NCBI GenBank assembly: GCA_002173095.1 | Contig: NHBK01000009.1 | Location: 372,001-436,000 of the forward strand | Length of the DNA stretch: 64,000 bases | Direction: 5' to 3' | DNA from: Hyphomonadaceae bacterium TMED5 | Lineage (GTDB): Bacteria; Pseudomonadota; Alphaproteobacteria; Caulobacterales; Hyphomonadaceae | Shown: piece after piece, positions 54,362 to 63,774 of the stretch | Position numbering within the stretch: the first letter of the stretch is position 1 | How the letters are laid out: each line of letters starts with the position of its first letter | Notes under the pieces: model-generated | What the model saw: only the letters and a program-made list of their open reading frames with translations | The model's database searches: none | Told to the model about the DNA's origin: nothing | Translations under genes and position numbers: made by a program

Positions 54362-55457
54362 AGAGGCCAGAGCCCACGCGCTGTCTGTCGGGTTTGATGT
54401 TTGTCATGTCACCTCCGTAGAGGAAGGCTGGGCGGCGTCTGATCGCCTGCGCAGTTTTGTTGAGGCTGGCTTTCACGGCGATATGCAATGGATGGAAGAC
54501 ACGCTGGAGCGGCGCGTCCATCCGCAGGCCATGTGGAGCGGCGCAAAATCAGCCATTGTCGTAGGCGTCAATTATGGACCGGATCACAACCCGCTGGGCA
54601 TTCTGGAACAGACAGACCGCGCGGCGATTTCTGTCTACGCCAAAGGGAAGGACTATCACGACCTTCTGAAAAAGCGGCTGAAGCAGCTGGCGCGCGATTT
54701 TGTGGCCGCCACGGGCTGCGAGGTGAAGGTGTTTGTCGACACCGCGCCGCTTATGGAAAAGCCACTGGCTGCGAAATCTGGCCTTGGCTGGCAGGGCAAG
54801 CATACCAATTTGGTCAGCCGTGAGTTTGGGTCCTGGTTGTTTTTGGGCGTCATGCTGACAGAGGCCGAACTATCGCCGGATGAACCGGGTGAGGACAAAT
54901 GCGGCTCTTGTCGCGCCTGCCTTGATATCTGCCCGACGAACGCCTTTCCGGGCCCATATCAGCTCGATGCGCGCAAATGCATTTCTTATCTCACCATTGA
55001 ACATGATGGGCCGATCCCGCTGGACCTGCGAGAGCCAATGGGAAACCGGATTTATGGGTGTGATGATTGTCTGGCCGTCTGCCCGTGGAACAAGTTTGCT
55101 CAGCTGAGTTCAGAAGCAAAGTTTGCCGCTGGTGTGATGACTGATGCTCCGGCGCTGAGCGAGCTTCTGGCGCTGGACGATGAGGCCTTTCGCGAGGCCT
55201 ATCGCGGGTCACCTATCAAGCGGATCAAGCGCCGTCGTTTTTTGCGCAATGTGCTAATTGCCACCGGGAATTCCGGAGACACGTCTCTTATTCCGACCGT
55301 CAAAAATTTGCTGTCAGATGAAGAGCCACTGGTGCGCGGTATGGCTGTCTGGGCGCTGTCGCGTCTGGATTTAGCGGGCGCCCGCGCGGCTAAAGCTGAG
55401 CATCTGGCCTCAGAGGCAGATGCTCAGGTTCAATCAGAATGGCATCTCATTAACTGA
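54342..55457 (+). CDS. queG: Epoxyqueuosine reductase
   Basis: Cobalamin- and Fe-S-dependent enzyme for the last step of queuosine tRNA modification. 371 residues. Two [4Fe-4S] sets are visible: Cys187, 190, 193, 197 (CGSCRACLDIC) and Cys240, 243, 247 (CDDCLAVC). VDTAPLMEKPLAAKSGLGW is the family catalytic region. A C-terminal HEAT-like region (about 290-371) is present. Starts within the GST gene. Its end overlaps the convergent TPR gene by 24 bp. Confidence 0.95.
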   Translation: MPIWTSEEARAHALSVGFDVCHVTSVEEGWAASDRLRSFVEAGFHGDMQWMEDTLERRVHPQAMWSGAKSAIVVGVNYGPDHNPLGILEQTDRAAISVYAKGKDYHDLLKKRLKQLARDFVAATGCEVKVFVDTAPLMEKPLAAKSGLGWQGKHTNLVSREFGSWLFLGVMLTEAELSPDEPGEDKCGSCRACLDICPTNAFPGPYQLDARKCISYLTIEHDGPIPLDLREPMGNRIYGCDDCLAVCPWNKFAQLSSEAKFAAGVMTDAPALSELLALDDEAFREAYRGSPIKRIKRRRFLRNVLIATGNSGDTSLIPTVKNLLSDEEPLVRGMAVWALSRLDLAGARAAKAEHLASEADAQVQSEWHLIN

Positions 55458-56141
55458 GCGACCTTCCGCGATCAGGCGTCTGGCCTCGCGAATATGACCG
55501 CGCCATAGAAGAGCCTGTGCATCTTCAGGGTCGAGCGTGCGAGCCTGAACAATGTCATCCATCGCTTCGTCATAGCGTTCCTGCCAGAAGCGCGCCTGCG
55601 CACGGTAGAGATAGGCGTGGAAGTCACCCGGCTGACCGCTAATGGCTGTATCGAGATCAGCCTCTGCATTTTCCCATTCTTCCAGCTGTAGATAGGCAAG
55701 GCCGCGATAATTATACGCTTCAGAATATTCTGGCTGCAGGCGGATGATGTTTGAGAAGGTCAGAACGGCATTGTCCGGCATGCCAATTTCCAGCCATGCG
55801 CCGCCAGCGCGGAACAGATAGGTCAGTCGGTCATCCATGGAGCCGCCATCGGGTGCGTTAGCCAGAGCTTCAAGCTCATAGGCACCATCTTCCAGATAGC
55901 CGAGCGCCATAAGGGCAGAGGCGCGGCACTCGCGCGCGCCGCGGCGATTGCCTTCCATATAGGTCCAGGACGCTGCCATTTCGTGGGCCGCTTCCGGGTC
56001 TGTTTCGACCAGTTCGAGGCACTCGCGAAGGCGCAGCATTTCTTCGCGCTCAGCATCGCCTGGCGCGGCAGTCTGGGACACAGTCTGTGCAGCAAGCAAA
56101 AGCGGTGCGATGACATAGACGAGAGGGGAGGCTAAACCCAT
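55434..56141 (-). CDS. Tetratricopeptide repeat protein, exported
   Basis: 235 residues. N-terminal hydrophobic segment (MGLASPLVYVIAPLLLAAQ) acts as signal peptide or anchor. TPR-like helices cover about 100-220, with SEAYNYRGLAYLQLEEWENA as the clearest repeat. The ATG at 56141 has AGGAG 7 nt upstream. Role unknown; TPRs mediate protein contacts. Convergent with queG. Confidence 0.82.
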   Translation of the reverse strand: MGLASPLVYVIAPLLLAAQTVSQTAAPGDAEREEMLRLRECLELVETDPEAAHEMAASWTYMEGNRRGARECRASALMALGYLEDGAYELEALANAPDGGSMDDRLTYLFRAGGAWLEIGMPDNAVLTFSNIIRLQPEYSEAYNYRGLAYLQLEEWENAEADLDTAISGQPGDFHAYLYRAQARFWQERYDEAMDDIVQARTLDPEDAQALLWRGHIREARRLIAEGRSVNEMPF

Positions 56142-56195
56142 GTCTGAACTCCTGTATTCGAAGAAAGACCTGCCGCCTTGGCGCAGGAAAAGCAA

Positions 56196-57059
56196 ATGAA
56201 GAAACAGCAACCCCTGCTATTTTGTGTCGGTTTTGGCGATACAGCCCGAGCTTTAGCGCAGCTGAAGGCGAAACAAGGCTGGAAAATCGCTGCCACCAGT
56301 CGATCCCCTGAGACTGTGAAGGCACTCTGTGAGGAGGGGATTGAAGGGCTTTTGTTCGATGAAACACTCCCCGATAAGGTGCCTGAAAGTGCAGCATGGC
56401 TGATCTCTACACCGCCGGATGAAAACGGGTGTCCTGCCTATAATTTGCTGCACTCTGCTGCGCAAAATGCTGCGCAGCAAAAATGCAGCATTTTTTATCT
56501 TTCGACCACCGGCGTCTATGGTGACCTGGGCGGTGGATGGGCGTTTGAATGGACGCAGACCAACCCGCAAAGCACTGCCGGGCAAAGGCGCGATGACGCC
56601 GAAAAAGCATGGCGCAGCATAAGTGCTGATGTGACCCTTGTGCGCCTGCCGGGTATTTATGGGCCGGGGCGTTCTGCCTTTGACAGGCTGCGTGAGGGCA
56701 AGGCGCGTCGCATCATCAAAGACGGGCAGGTCTTTTCCCGCGTTCACGTGGATGACATTGCGGCATGTCTGAATGGCGCAATCGAGAAAGGTGTGCGCGG
56801 CGAGGTTCTACATCCATGCGATGATGCCCCTGCACCGCCTCAGCATGTGATTGCTTATGCTGCAGAACTTCTGGGCGTTGAGGTGCCGCCAGACATTCCG
56901 TTTGAGGAGGCGGGGCTGTCGCCTATGGCGCAGCGTTTTTATTCTGAGTGTAAGCGGATTTCGAATGCTCGAACGAAGTCGCTTACGGGTTGGCGGCCAG
57001 CCTATCCGGATTACCAGTCCGGCTTGCAGGCCATTCGGGCAACCGAAAACCAGGCATAA
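56196..57059 (+). CDS. NAD-dependent epimerase/dehydratase-like SDR (YeeZ-type)
   Basis: 287 residues, atypical extended SDR. CVGFGDTARALA replaces the usual GxxGxxG motif at about 10-21. YLSTTGVYGDLGGGW and RLPGIYGPGRSAFDRL are the SDR active-site and substrate regions found in YeeZ-like proteins. Function unknown. ATG at 56196 after AGGAA at 6-nt spacing. Confidence 0.85.
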   Translation: MKKQQPLLFCVGFGDTARALAQLKAKQGWKIAATSRSPETVKALCEEGIEGLLFDETLPDKVPESAAWLISTPPDENGCPAYNLLHSAAQNAAQQKCSIFYLSTTGVYGDLGGGWAFEWTQTNPQSTAGQRRDDAEKAWRSISADVTLVRLPGIYGPGRSAFDRLREGKARRIIKDGQVFSRVHVDDIAACLNGAIEKGVRGEVLHPCDDAPAPPQHVIAYAAELLGVEVPPDIPFEEAGLSPMAQRFYSECKRISNARTKSLTGWRPAYPDYQSGLQAIRATENQA

Positions 57060-57062
57060 AAA

Positions 57063-57086
57063 AAGAGGGCCAATTGGCCCTCTTTC
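57063..57086. terminator. 24-bp perfect palindrome, bidirectional terminator
   Basis: AAAGAGGGCCAA followed by TTGGCCCTCTTT is perfectly symmetric, with A- and T-runs on the two sides. It separates the SDR gene and the convergent M13 peptidase gene. Confidence 0.9.
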
Positions 57087-57109
57087 TCGTTTGGTGTGTC
57101 ACCTCTGGA

Positions 57110-59260
57110 TTACCAGATGGTGATGCGCTCTTCCGGCGGCAGGTAAAGCGCGTCGTCTTCAGAGACTTCGAATGCTTCATACCATTGGTCCATATTACGG
57201 ACGATGCCGTTGATACGGTACATTGGCGGAGAGTGCGGGTCAGTCGCGAGCTGCTGACGTTGAGCTTCTTCGCGATAAAGCGCCTGCCAGACCTGAGCCC
57301 ATGACATGAAGAAGCGCTGATCACCGGTGTAACCGTCAATCACTGGAGCTTCTTCGCCGTTCAGAGAGATCTGATATGCGCGATAAGCCATTGAGAGACC
57401 GCCAAGGTCACCAATGTTCTCACCAAGGGTCAGGCGACCATTGACGCAGACTGTGTCTTCTTCGCTGTTCTCGATCGGGCAGAAGCCATTGTACTGGTCA
57501 ACCAGAGCGTCTGTGCGTTCCTGGAAGGCCGCTTCGTCTTCAGCTGTCCACCAGTTACGGAGCAGGCCGTCACCATCAGAGCGGGCGCCCTGATCGTCAA
57601 AGCCGTGGCCCATTTCGTGGCCGATCACCGCGCCAATCGCGCCGTAGTTTACAGCAGGGTCAGCATAGAGGTCGAAGAATGGCGGCTGAAGGATAGCTGC
57701 CGGGAAAACGATCTCGTTGCGGTTCGGAGAATAGTAAGCGTTGACCGTTTGCGGGTACATGAACCACTCATCGGTGTCGATCGGCTGACCGAGCTGAGAG
57801 AGCATGTCTGCATACTGCCATTCAGCGACAGCCATTTCGTTGGCGAACGCGTCGCCTTCGACAATCGCAAGGTCGTCATAGCTTTCGAAGTTTTCCGGGT
57901 AACCGATTTTCGGTGTGAATTTAGCGAGCTTGTCCAGCGCTTCAACGCGGGTTTCAGGGCCCATCCACTCCAGATCTTCCAGATTGGCTTCCATCGCAGT
58001 GCGCAGGTTTTCCACGAGGTCGACCATTGCGTCCTTGGCTTCTGGCTGGAAGTGAAGATCGACATAGATCTGACCTACAGCTTCACCCAGAGCGCCTTCG
58101 GTTGCGCCAACAGCGCGTTTCCAGCGTGGGCGCTGTTCTGGCTGACCAGACAGAACCTGACCGTAAAACGCAAAGCGCGCATCATCGATTTCAGTTGGCA
58201 GAACGTCAGCATGGCCGCTCAGGAAGTGAGCGGTGAGGTAAGCCTGCCAGGCTTCGATTGGTGCAGTGTTTGCAATCTCGAGCAAGCCGGAAACGCCGTC
58301 ACCCAGAAGGGCGAGCTGTTCCTCGGAGAGGCCTTGCTCTTCGATTTCTTCAGCAGTTGGTGTGACCTGACGGACAACGAATGTTTCCTGCGCGCCAAGG
58401 CCCATATCGTTGAGGAGAACCTCAACCGGGAAGCCATTGCCCATCTCGATGAGCTCTTCGCGGGTCACATTGTTGTAGGTGAGGTTACGGTTGCGACCGA
58501 TTGCGCGGTCCCAATGCGCTTCTGCCATGTCATGCTCAAGATCGTAAACGGTCTGAGCCGCAGCAGCCGGGTCTTCATAACCTGCTGTTTCAAGCATGGT
58601 CGTCAGGAAGCCGAGATAAGCTTCGCGGACTTCGAGGTTATTTGGCGTGTCGTTCAGGTAATAGCTGCGGTCTGGAAGACCAAGGCCACCCTGGCCGACA
58701 TAGAAGATGTAAGCTTCCGGGTTACGGGCATCGACATCAACATAGCCACCAATCGGTGCGCGGAAGCCTGTCGCTGCAAAAATTGCAGCCAGATCTTCGC
58801 GGGTTTCGATTGCAGCAATGCGATCAAGGTATGGCTGAGCGGGTGCCAGACCGGCCGCATTAATGGTCTCGGTGTCCATATAAGCATTGTAGAAGGCTGA
58901 GATTTTGCCTTCCAGCGTGTCGACGGATGCTTCAGAAGCTGCGGCATCTTCGATGATCTCACGCACCTGAATTTCAGCTTCGTCAGCGAGCATGTTGAAC
59001 ACGCCATAGCGGGAACGGTCGGATGGAATTTCAAACGTGTCGAGCCATTGGCCGTTCACATATCGGTTGAAGTCATCACCCGGCGCGGTGTTCTCATCGA
59101 TGTTTGCAGTCTCGATGCCGAATGTGCCGAAGGTTGGGGATGGTGCTGCAGCGGTTTCTTCTGGCGCCGCAGACGCATCCGTTTCTGGTGCTTCTGATGG
59201 CGTACAGGCGGCAAGCCCCAGCATTGCCATCGCTGATGTAGCTAAAAGTAGATTTTTCAT
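57110..59260 (-). CDS. M13 family metallopeptidase, lipoprotein
   Basis: Neprilysin/PepO-type zinc peptidase of 716 residues. The zinc site is HEMGH at 548-552 with Glu614 in ENIGDLGG as third ligand. VNAYYSPNRNEIVFPAAILQ is the substrate-binding region. The signal MKNLLLATSAMAMLGLAAC has a lipobox with Cys19, so it acts in the periplasm on peptides. An acidic/Ala-rich spacer (20-40) follows. GAGG at 5-nt spacing supports the start. Confidence 0.94.
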   Translation of the reverse strand: MKNLLLATSAMAMLGLAACTPSEAPETDASAAPEETAAAPSPTFGTFGIETANIDENTAPGDDFNRYVNGQWLDTFEIPSDRSRYGVFNMLADEAEIQVREIIEDAAASEASVDTLEGKISAFYNAYMDTETINAAGLAPAQPYLDRIAAIETREDLAAIFAATGFRAPIGGYVDVDARNPEAYIFYVGQGGLGLPDRSYYLNDTPNNLEVREAYLGFLTTMLETAGYEDPAAAAQTVYDLEHDMAEAHWDRAIGRNRNLTYNNVTREELIEMGNGFPVEVLLNDMGLGAQETFVVRQVTPTAEEIEEQGLSEEQLALLGDGVSGLLEIANTAPIEAWQAYLTAHFLSGHADVLPTEIDDARFAFYGQVLSGQPEQRPRWKRAVGATEGALGEAVGQIYVDLHFQPEAKDAMVDLVENLRTAMEANLEDLEWMGPETRVEALDKLAKFTPKIGYPENFESYDDLAIVEGDAFANEMAVAEWQYADMLSQLGQPIDTDEWFMYPQTVNAYYSPNRNEIVFPAAILQPPFFDLYADPAVNYGAIGAVIGHEMGHGFDDQGARSDGDGLLRNWWTAEDEAAFQERTDALVDQYNGFCPIENSEEDTVCVNGRLTLGENIGDLGGLSMAYRAYQISLNGEEAPVIDGYTGDQRFFMSWAQVWQALYREEAQRQQLATDPHSPPMYRINGIVRNMDQWYEAFEVSEDDALYLPPEERITIW

Positions 59261-59316
59261 ACAGTCCTCGTTTGAACGAAAGGATCAGGTCGCCCCACCG
59301 ACCTGATCCCGCAATT

Positions 59317-62300
59317 TTATTCCACTGGTTGATGATGTAAATGATCATCTCGTTCTGTCACCCCCGCAACAGCATCAGAGTCGTAAGATGCTCCGATATG
59401 TTGGTAAGGTTGTCCATTCCAGAGCCAGCGGAAGATCCGAGCCATTTCCGCGCCGACCGCATATAGCGCCGGAACGAAGAACAGGCTGACGAATAGTGCG
59501 AAGGCGACGGCCGAGCCAAGAGAGACCACCATTGGTTTCAGGAACTGGGCCTGAACCGAACGTTCTGCAATCATTGGCAGGACGCCCACAAACGTTGTGA
59601 TGGAGGTCAGCAGGATAGGGCGGAAGCGTGAAACCGCAGATTCCACCAGCGCCTGAACGGCCCCCTGACCCATCTCATTCCGTCTCCGGTTCACGCTGTC
59701 GATCAGGACGAGGTTGTCATTGATCACAACGCCGGCCGCTGCCGCAATACCGAAGATTGAGAACATAGCCAGCGGAACACCGAAGAAGAGGTGGCCGAAG
59801 ACCGCGCCCGCAAAGGAGAAGGGCAGAGCCATCATCAGAAGGATTGGCTGGAAATACGATTTGAACGCAATCGCCAGCAGAATGTACATGACGAAAATCG
59901 CGGCAGCATTCAGCATGACGAGAGATTGCAGGAATTCCTGCTCGCTCTCAGCATCGCCCAGACGACCACGGATCACGTCCGGGAAGCGTTCTTCAAAGCG
60001 TGGCCAGAAATTGGCTTCCATGTCGGCCATGATTTGTCCGCGTACATCGCCCTGAAGTTCAGCGAAGACAGCTGCGGAACGTACACGGTCACGACGATAG
60101 ATGCGATCAATACCCGGCGCGAACTCATATGTGGCGACCTGATCGAGCGGGATTTCGCGTCCATCGGCTGTACGAATACGCAGGTCTTCCAGGCTTTCAA
60201 GCGTGCGGCGATCAGCTTCCGGATAACGCACCATGACGCGAACATCTTCACCATCGCGTGGCAGGCGTTGAGCTTCCTGACCATAGAAGGCCTGACGAAC
60301 CTGTGTGGACACCAAAGCAAGGTTCACGCCCAGTGCTTCAGCACCTGGCAGAAGCTGGAAGCGAAGTTCTGGCGCGGCAGAGGACAGGTTGTCGCCAATG
60401 TCATAGGTGCTGGAATAGGTGGAGAGCTGTTGCTTCACCATATCGGTTGCTTCCTGAAGCAGGTCCAGATCAGGGTGGCTCAGCGCAACGCGATAGCCGC
60501 CATCGTTCTGGTTCACAGTGAATTGGAATCGTACTTCTTCAGCATCCGGAACAGGGCCCGTGCCTTCACGAATGGCATCTGCAATCATCTCGGTGGTCAT
60601 GCTGATCGGGCGATCCTCTGGCAACATTGTGGTGATGAAGGACTGAACGTCGTCATCGGTCACAATGATGGAAACCCCTTCAATGATATCACCATCCACT
60701 TCAGGGAATTGCTCTGCGAGGCTGCGCCTTGCCGCTTCAACGCCGCGTGCGAGTTGGTCGCCTACCTGCTCGGTTCGGGAGAATGGCGTGCCATTTGGCA
60801 GGTCGATATTGACCATCACCAGATTGCTCTCGATTTCAGGCATGATCGCAGCTGGTACGATATTGGTCGCCAGCAGGCCCACGGCCCACATGAACATGCT
60901 GAGGAAAAGCGCAACAGTTGCATAGCGAAAGCGCAGGGCTAATTCGAGCACTGGCTTGAACAGATTCTCTGCAAACCAGATCAGGCTGTCAGCGATAGAG
61001 CGCTGAACACGCAGGATTACACCACTCGCGCCATCGAAGCGTTGCGGTTTCATATGTGCCAGGTGAGCTGGCAGGATCAGCATGGCTTCGATTAGAGAGA
61101 AAGACAGCGCTGCAATGACCACATAGGTGATCTGTGAGGTGAACTGACGCTCAGGGCCCGGCAATAGCATCCATGGTGAGAACATGATCATGGTTGTCAG
61201 GACGCCGAAAATAACCGGTTTCACGACAAGCTGCGTGCCGACGATTGCAGCATCTACACCCGATCCGCGTCCGGATTCGACCTCTTTGTGAATGTTCTCG
61301 CCCACGACAATCGCGTCATCCACGATAACCCCGATCACCAGAAGAATGGCGAAGAAGGAGAGAATGTTCAGCGATACGCCGAAGAGCGGGAGAAGGGCAA
61401 AGCCACCTGCAAACGCGGTCATAATGCCGATCGTCACCCAGAAGGCCACGATTGGGCGCAGGAAGAGCAGAAGAACGATCAGAACCAGCACCATGCCGAT
61501 GAAGGCAGAGCTTTGCAGAAGCTCCATATTGCCGCGGAACATATCGACCTGTGTGAAGAGAAGTTCAGCACGGATGGCTTCTGGCAGGATTTCTTCGTTT
61601 GCCGTCTCGATGAAGGCGACCATGCGGTCAGAGTATTCATCGATATACATGGTTTCCGGCATCATGATCATGATGAAGGCGGATGGTTCACCGTTATGGG
61701 TCGTGTCGAGGTCTGCATCGACAAATCCATCAACGACTGTCGCGACATCGCCCACACGGATGGTTTCACCGGAAGAGAGCTGGCGAACGATGATGTCCTC
61801 GAAGTCTTCTGTCGTGTCAGCGAGGTTACGGGTTTGCAGGCGAACGCTGCCGACATCGGTGCGGACATAGCCACCAGACGAGTTGATAGAAGACTGGCTG
61901 ACAGCGTTAGCAACGTCAGAAAAAGTCAGGCCATAACGGCGCAGAGCTTCTTCAGACACTTCGATAGAGACTTCCTCGTCGAGTGTGCCCATCACGGTAG
62001 CCAATTCGCCGCCTTCGAGTGCCGCAAAACGGTCGCGAAGGTCGTCCGTCACACGCTTAAGGGTGAGACGGTCAACATTCCCATGAACGGCGATACCCAG
62101 ATACTGGTCTTCCTGACGCCAGCGAGATACTTGCGCGGGAAAACTCGCCTGTGGCAGATTGCTGATCTGTGCAACGCGGCGTTCGACCTCATCGATGAAT
62201 TTATCGATGTCATAGTCATTATAGGATTCCAGGTTCACATAACCGACGCCTTCGCGGGCCGTGCCGGTCATGCTTTTCAGGCCATCCATATCCGCCAGGA

Positions 62301-62535
62301 CTTCTTCAAGTCGCGTGACGATCTGGTCCTCAATGTCATTTGGAGACGCGCCGGGCCATGAAATAGAGACCGAAGCACCGTTGAAACTTGCCGCCGGGAA
62401 GACTTCGCGCTCAAGGCTGTTAAAGCCCATAATGCCGAAGACAATGGCGACAAACATCACCAGATTGGCGGCCACTGAGTTTTTGGCCCACCAGGCGACA
62501 ATGCCCTTATGTTCGGTTTGGGATTCGGTGTTCAT
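59317..62535 (-). CDS. RND efflux pump, inner-membrane transporter
   Basis: 1072-residue AcrB-like proton-driven exporter. Two sets of six helices are separated by periplasmic loops. The first helix is in NSVAANLVMFVAIVFGIMGF; IGVIVDDAIVVGENI is the signature of TM4 with the proton-relay aspartates (DDAIV). It differs from AcrB in the region around residue 20-40 and resembles the HAE2/acriflavin type linked to its own adaptor. Located 60 bp after the adaptor gene. Substrate not predictable. Confidence 0.92.
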   Translation of the reverse strand: MNTESQTEHKGIVAWWAKNSVAANLVMFVAIVFGIMGFNSLEREVFPAASFNGASVSISWPGASPNDIEDQIVTRLEEVLADMDGLKSMTGTAREGVGYVNLESYNDYDIDKFIDEVERRVAQISNLPQASFPAQVSRWRQEDQYLGIAVHGNVDRLTLKRVTDDLRDRFAALEGGELATVMGTLDEEVSIEVSEEALRRYGLTFSDVANAVSQSSINSSGGYVRTDVGSVRLQTRNLADTTEDFEDIIVRQLSSGETIRVGDVATVVDGFVDADLDTTHNGEPSAFIMIMMPETMYIDEYSDRMVAFIETANEEILPEAIRAELLFTQVDMFRGNMELLQSSAFIGMVLVLIVLLLFLRPIVAFWVTIGIMTAFAGGFALLPLFGVSLNILSFFAILLVIGVIVDDAIVVGENIHKEVESGRGSGVDAAIVGTQLVVKPVIFGVLTTMIMFSPWMLLPGPERQFTSQITYVVIAALSFSLIEAMLILPAHLAHMKPQRFDGASGVILRVQRSIADSLIWFAENLFKPVLELALRFRYATVALFLSMFMWAVGLLATNIVPAAIMPEIESNLVMVNIDLPNGTPFSRTEQVGDQLARGVEAARRSLAEQFPEVDGDIIEGVSIIVTDDDVQSFITTMLPEDRPISMTTEMIADAIREGTGPVPDAEEVRFQFTVNQNDGGYRVALSHPDLDLLQEATDMVKQQLSTYSSTYDIGDNLSSAAPELRFQLLPGAEALGVNLALVSTQVRQAFYGQEAQRLPRDGEDVRVMVRYPEADRRTLESLEDLRIRTADGREIPLDQVATYEFAPGIDRIYRRDRVRSAAVFAELQGDVRGQIMADMEANFWPRFEERFPDVIRGRLGDAESEQEFLQSLVMLNAAAIFVMYILLAIAFKSYFQPILLMMALPFSFAGAVFGHLFFGVPLAMFSIFGIAAAAGVVINDNLVLIDSVNRRRNEMGQGAVQALVESAVSRFRPILLTSITTFVGVLPMIAERSVQAQFLKPMVVSLGSAVAFALFVSLFFVPALYAVGAEMARIFRWLWNGQPYQHIGASYDSDAVAGVTERDDHLHHQPVE

Positions 62536-62595
62536 GGTCGACCTGTGCTTTCCTGCTCTGTCGAGGCGAGCCATTCCTGGCCCGTTTGTTATGTT

Positions 62596-63774
62596 CTAGT
62601 TATTCTCTGCGATGGTGATGTTCATGCCGTCAAACGGGGCCTGAATTGGCGAGAGAATGGCGAGGTCGCCGACTTCTGCGCCGTCATCGAAATATACAAA
62701 TTCGCGGTTGGTATAGACCACATTCACTTCGTGAATGTGCATCTTGCTGTCTTCTGGTTCGGCCACGTAAATCAGATTTGATTCACGCAGCGCCGCACGT
62801 GGCGCGACCATCACATCAGGGACGATTTCGCCTTCCACCGTTGCGGATACGAACAGACCCGGAGCTAGCGGAACGCCATCTGCCATGCCCTCACCAAACG
62901 GGTCTTCAACGACCGTAATGGCAGAGATCATGCGGGTTTGTGTGTCCACAGCCGCCGATGTGCGCGTGATGCGACCGAGCCATTCGCGGCGCTGGCCAGC
63001 AACGTTTGCAGACAGGACGACAGTCGGGCCCGGGCGGTCAGCAGTTTCTTCGAATGCGAAGGACAAACCGAGGCGACCAAGCTCTGTATCGGTCAGTGGC
63101 AGAGCCACTTCGGCGATTTCAGTACCAAACATGCGGCCAAGTGATGTGCCCGTGCCGACATACTGACCGACATCAACTTCTTTAGACCGAATGCGGCCCT
63201 CAAATGGCGCACGGATAACAGTGCGTTCCAGAGCGAGTTCTGCATCACGCAGCTGCGACTGCGCCGCATCAAGAGCGGCCTGAGCTTCAGCCAACTGAGG
63301 CTCACGAAGCGCAAGCGCTGATGGTGTGCCTGTGCCAAGTTCTTCCCAGTCCTGACGGGCAAGTTCGCCTTCGGCTTGCTCTCGAATGAGCGCTTGCTGC
63401 GCGCTGGCTACTTGAGACTGAGCCCGCACGCGAGCGAGTTGATAGTCTGCGTCATCTATACGAACGAGCACATCGCCGCGGCGTACAAATCCACCATCGA
63501 TAAAGGCCGGAGACACATAAGCGATACGGCCTGAAATCTGAGGAGAGATCGCAATCTCCCGGCGTGGCTGGACTTCGCCTTGGCTTGAGACGGTCAGCTG
63601 AAGGTCGTCGCGGATGATTTCCTGTGTGAATACAGCAATACCGCGCGGCGCTTCATCAGCCTCTTCTGGCTTTGGCGACAGGGCGTTAAGCGCTAAAAAT
63701 CCGCCAACGCCCAACACTCCGATGATAACAAAAGGGGCGGCGATTGCGATGATTTTGCTGGCAGTGCTCATCAT
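62596..63774 (-). CDS. RND efflux periplasmic adaptor (membrane fusion protein)
   Basis: 392 residues. Single N-terminal membrane anchor (about 7-28), barrel-sandwich halves VQPRREIAISPQISGRIAY and RTVIRAPFEGRIRSKEVDVG around a helical hairpin (about 110-170) rich in Ala/Gln, then beta-barrel domain. It connects the pump to a TolC-type channel. The ATG overlaps the outer-membrane factor stop codon (ATGA). Confidence 0.92.
   Translation of the reverse strand: MMSTASKIIAIAAPFVIIGVLGVGGFLALNALSPKPEEADEAPRGIAVFTQEIIRDDLQLTVSSQGEVQPRREIAISPQISGRIAYVSPAFIDGGFVRRGDVLVRIDDADYQLARVRAQSQVASAQQALIREQAEGELARQDWEELGTGTPSALALREPQLAEAQAALDAAQSQLRDAELALERTVIRAPFEGRIRSKEVDVGQYVGTGTSLGRMFGTEIAEVALPLTDTELGRLGLSFAFEETADRPGPTVVLSANVAGQRREWLGRITRTSAAVDTQTRMISAITVVEDPFGEGMADGVPLAPGLFVSATVEGEIVPDVMVAPRAALRESNLIYVAEPEDSKMHIHEVNVVYTNREFVYFDDGAEVGDLAILSPIQAPFDGMNITIAENN

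Noticed and set aside
57605-58900. 431-residue open frame antisense to the M13 peptidase
   Set aside because: Same shadow effect; the peptidase has intact zinc motifs and signal peptide.
59791-62361. Two long plus-strand frames opposite the RND pump gene (59791-60942 and 61288-62361)
   Set aside because: Their composition looks like reverse complements of the pump; no promoter, SD or domain supports them.
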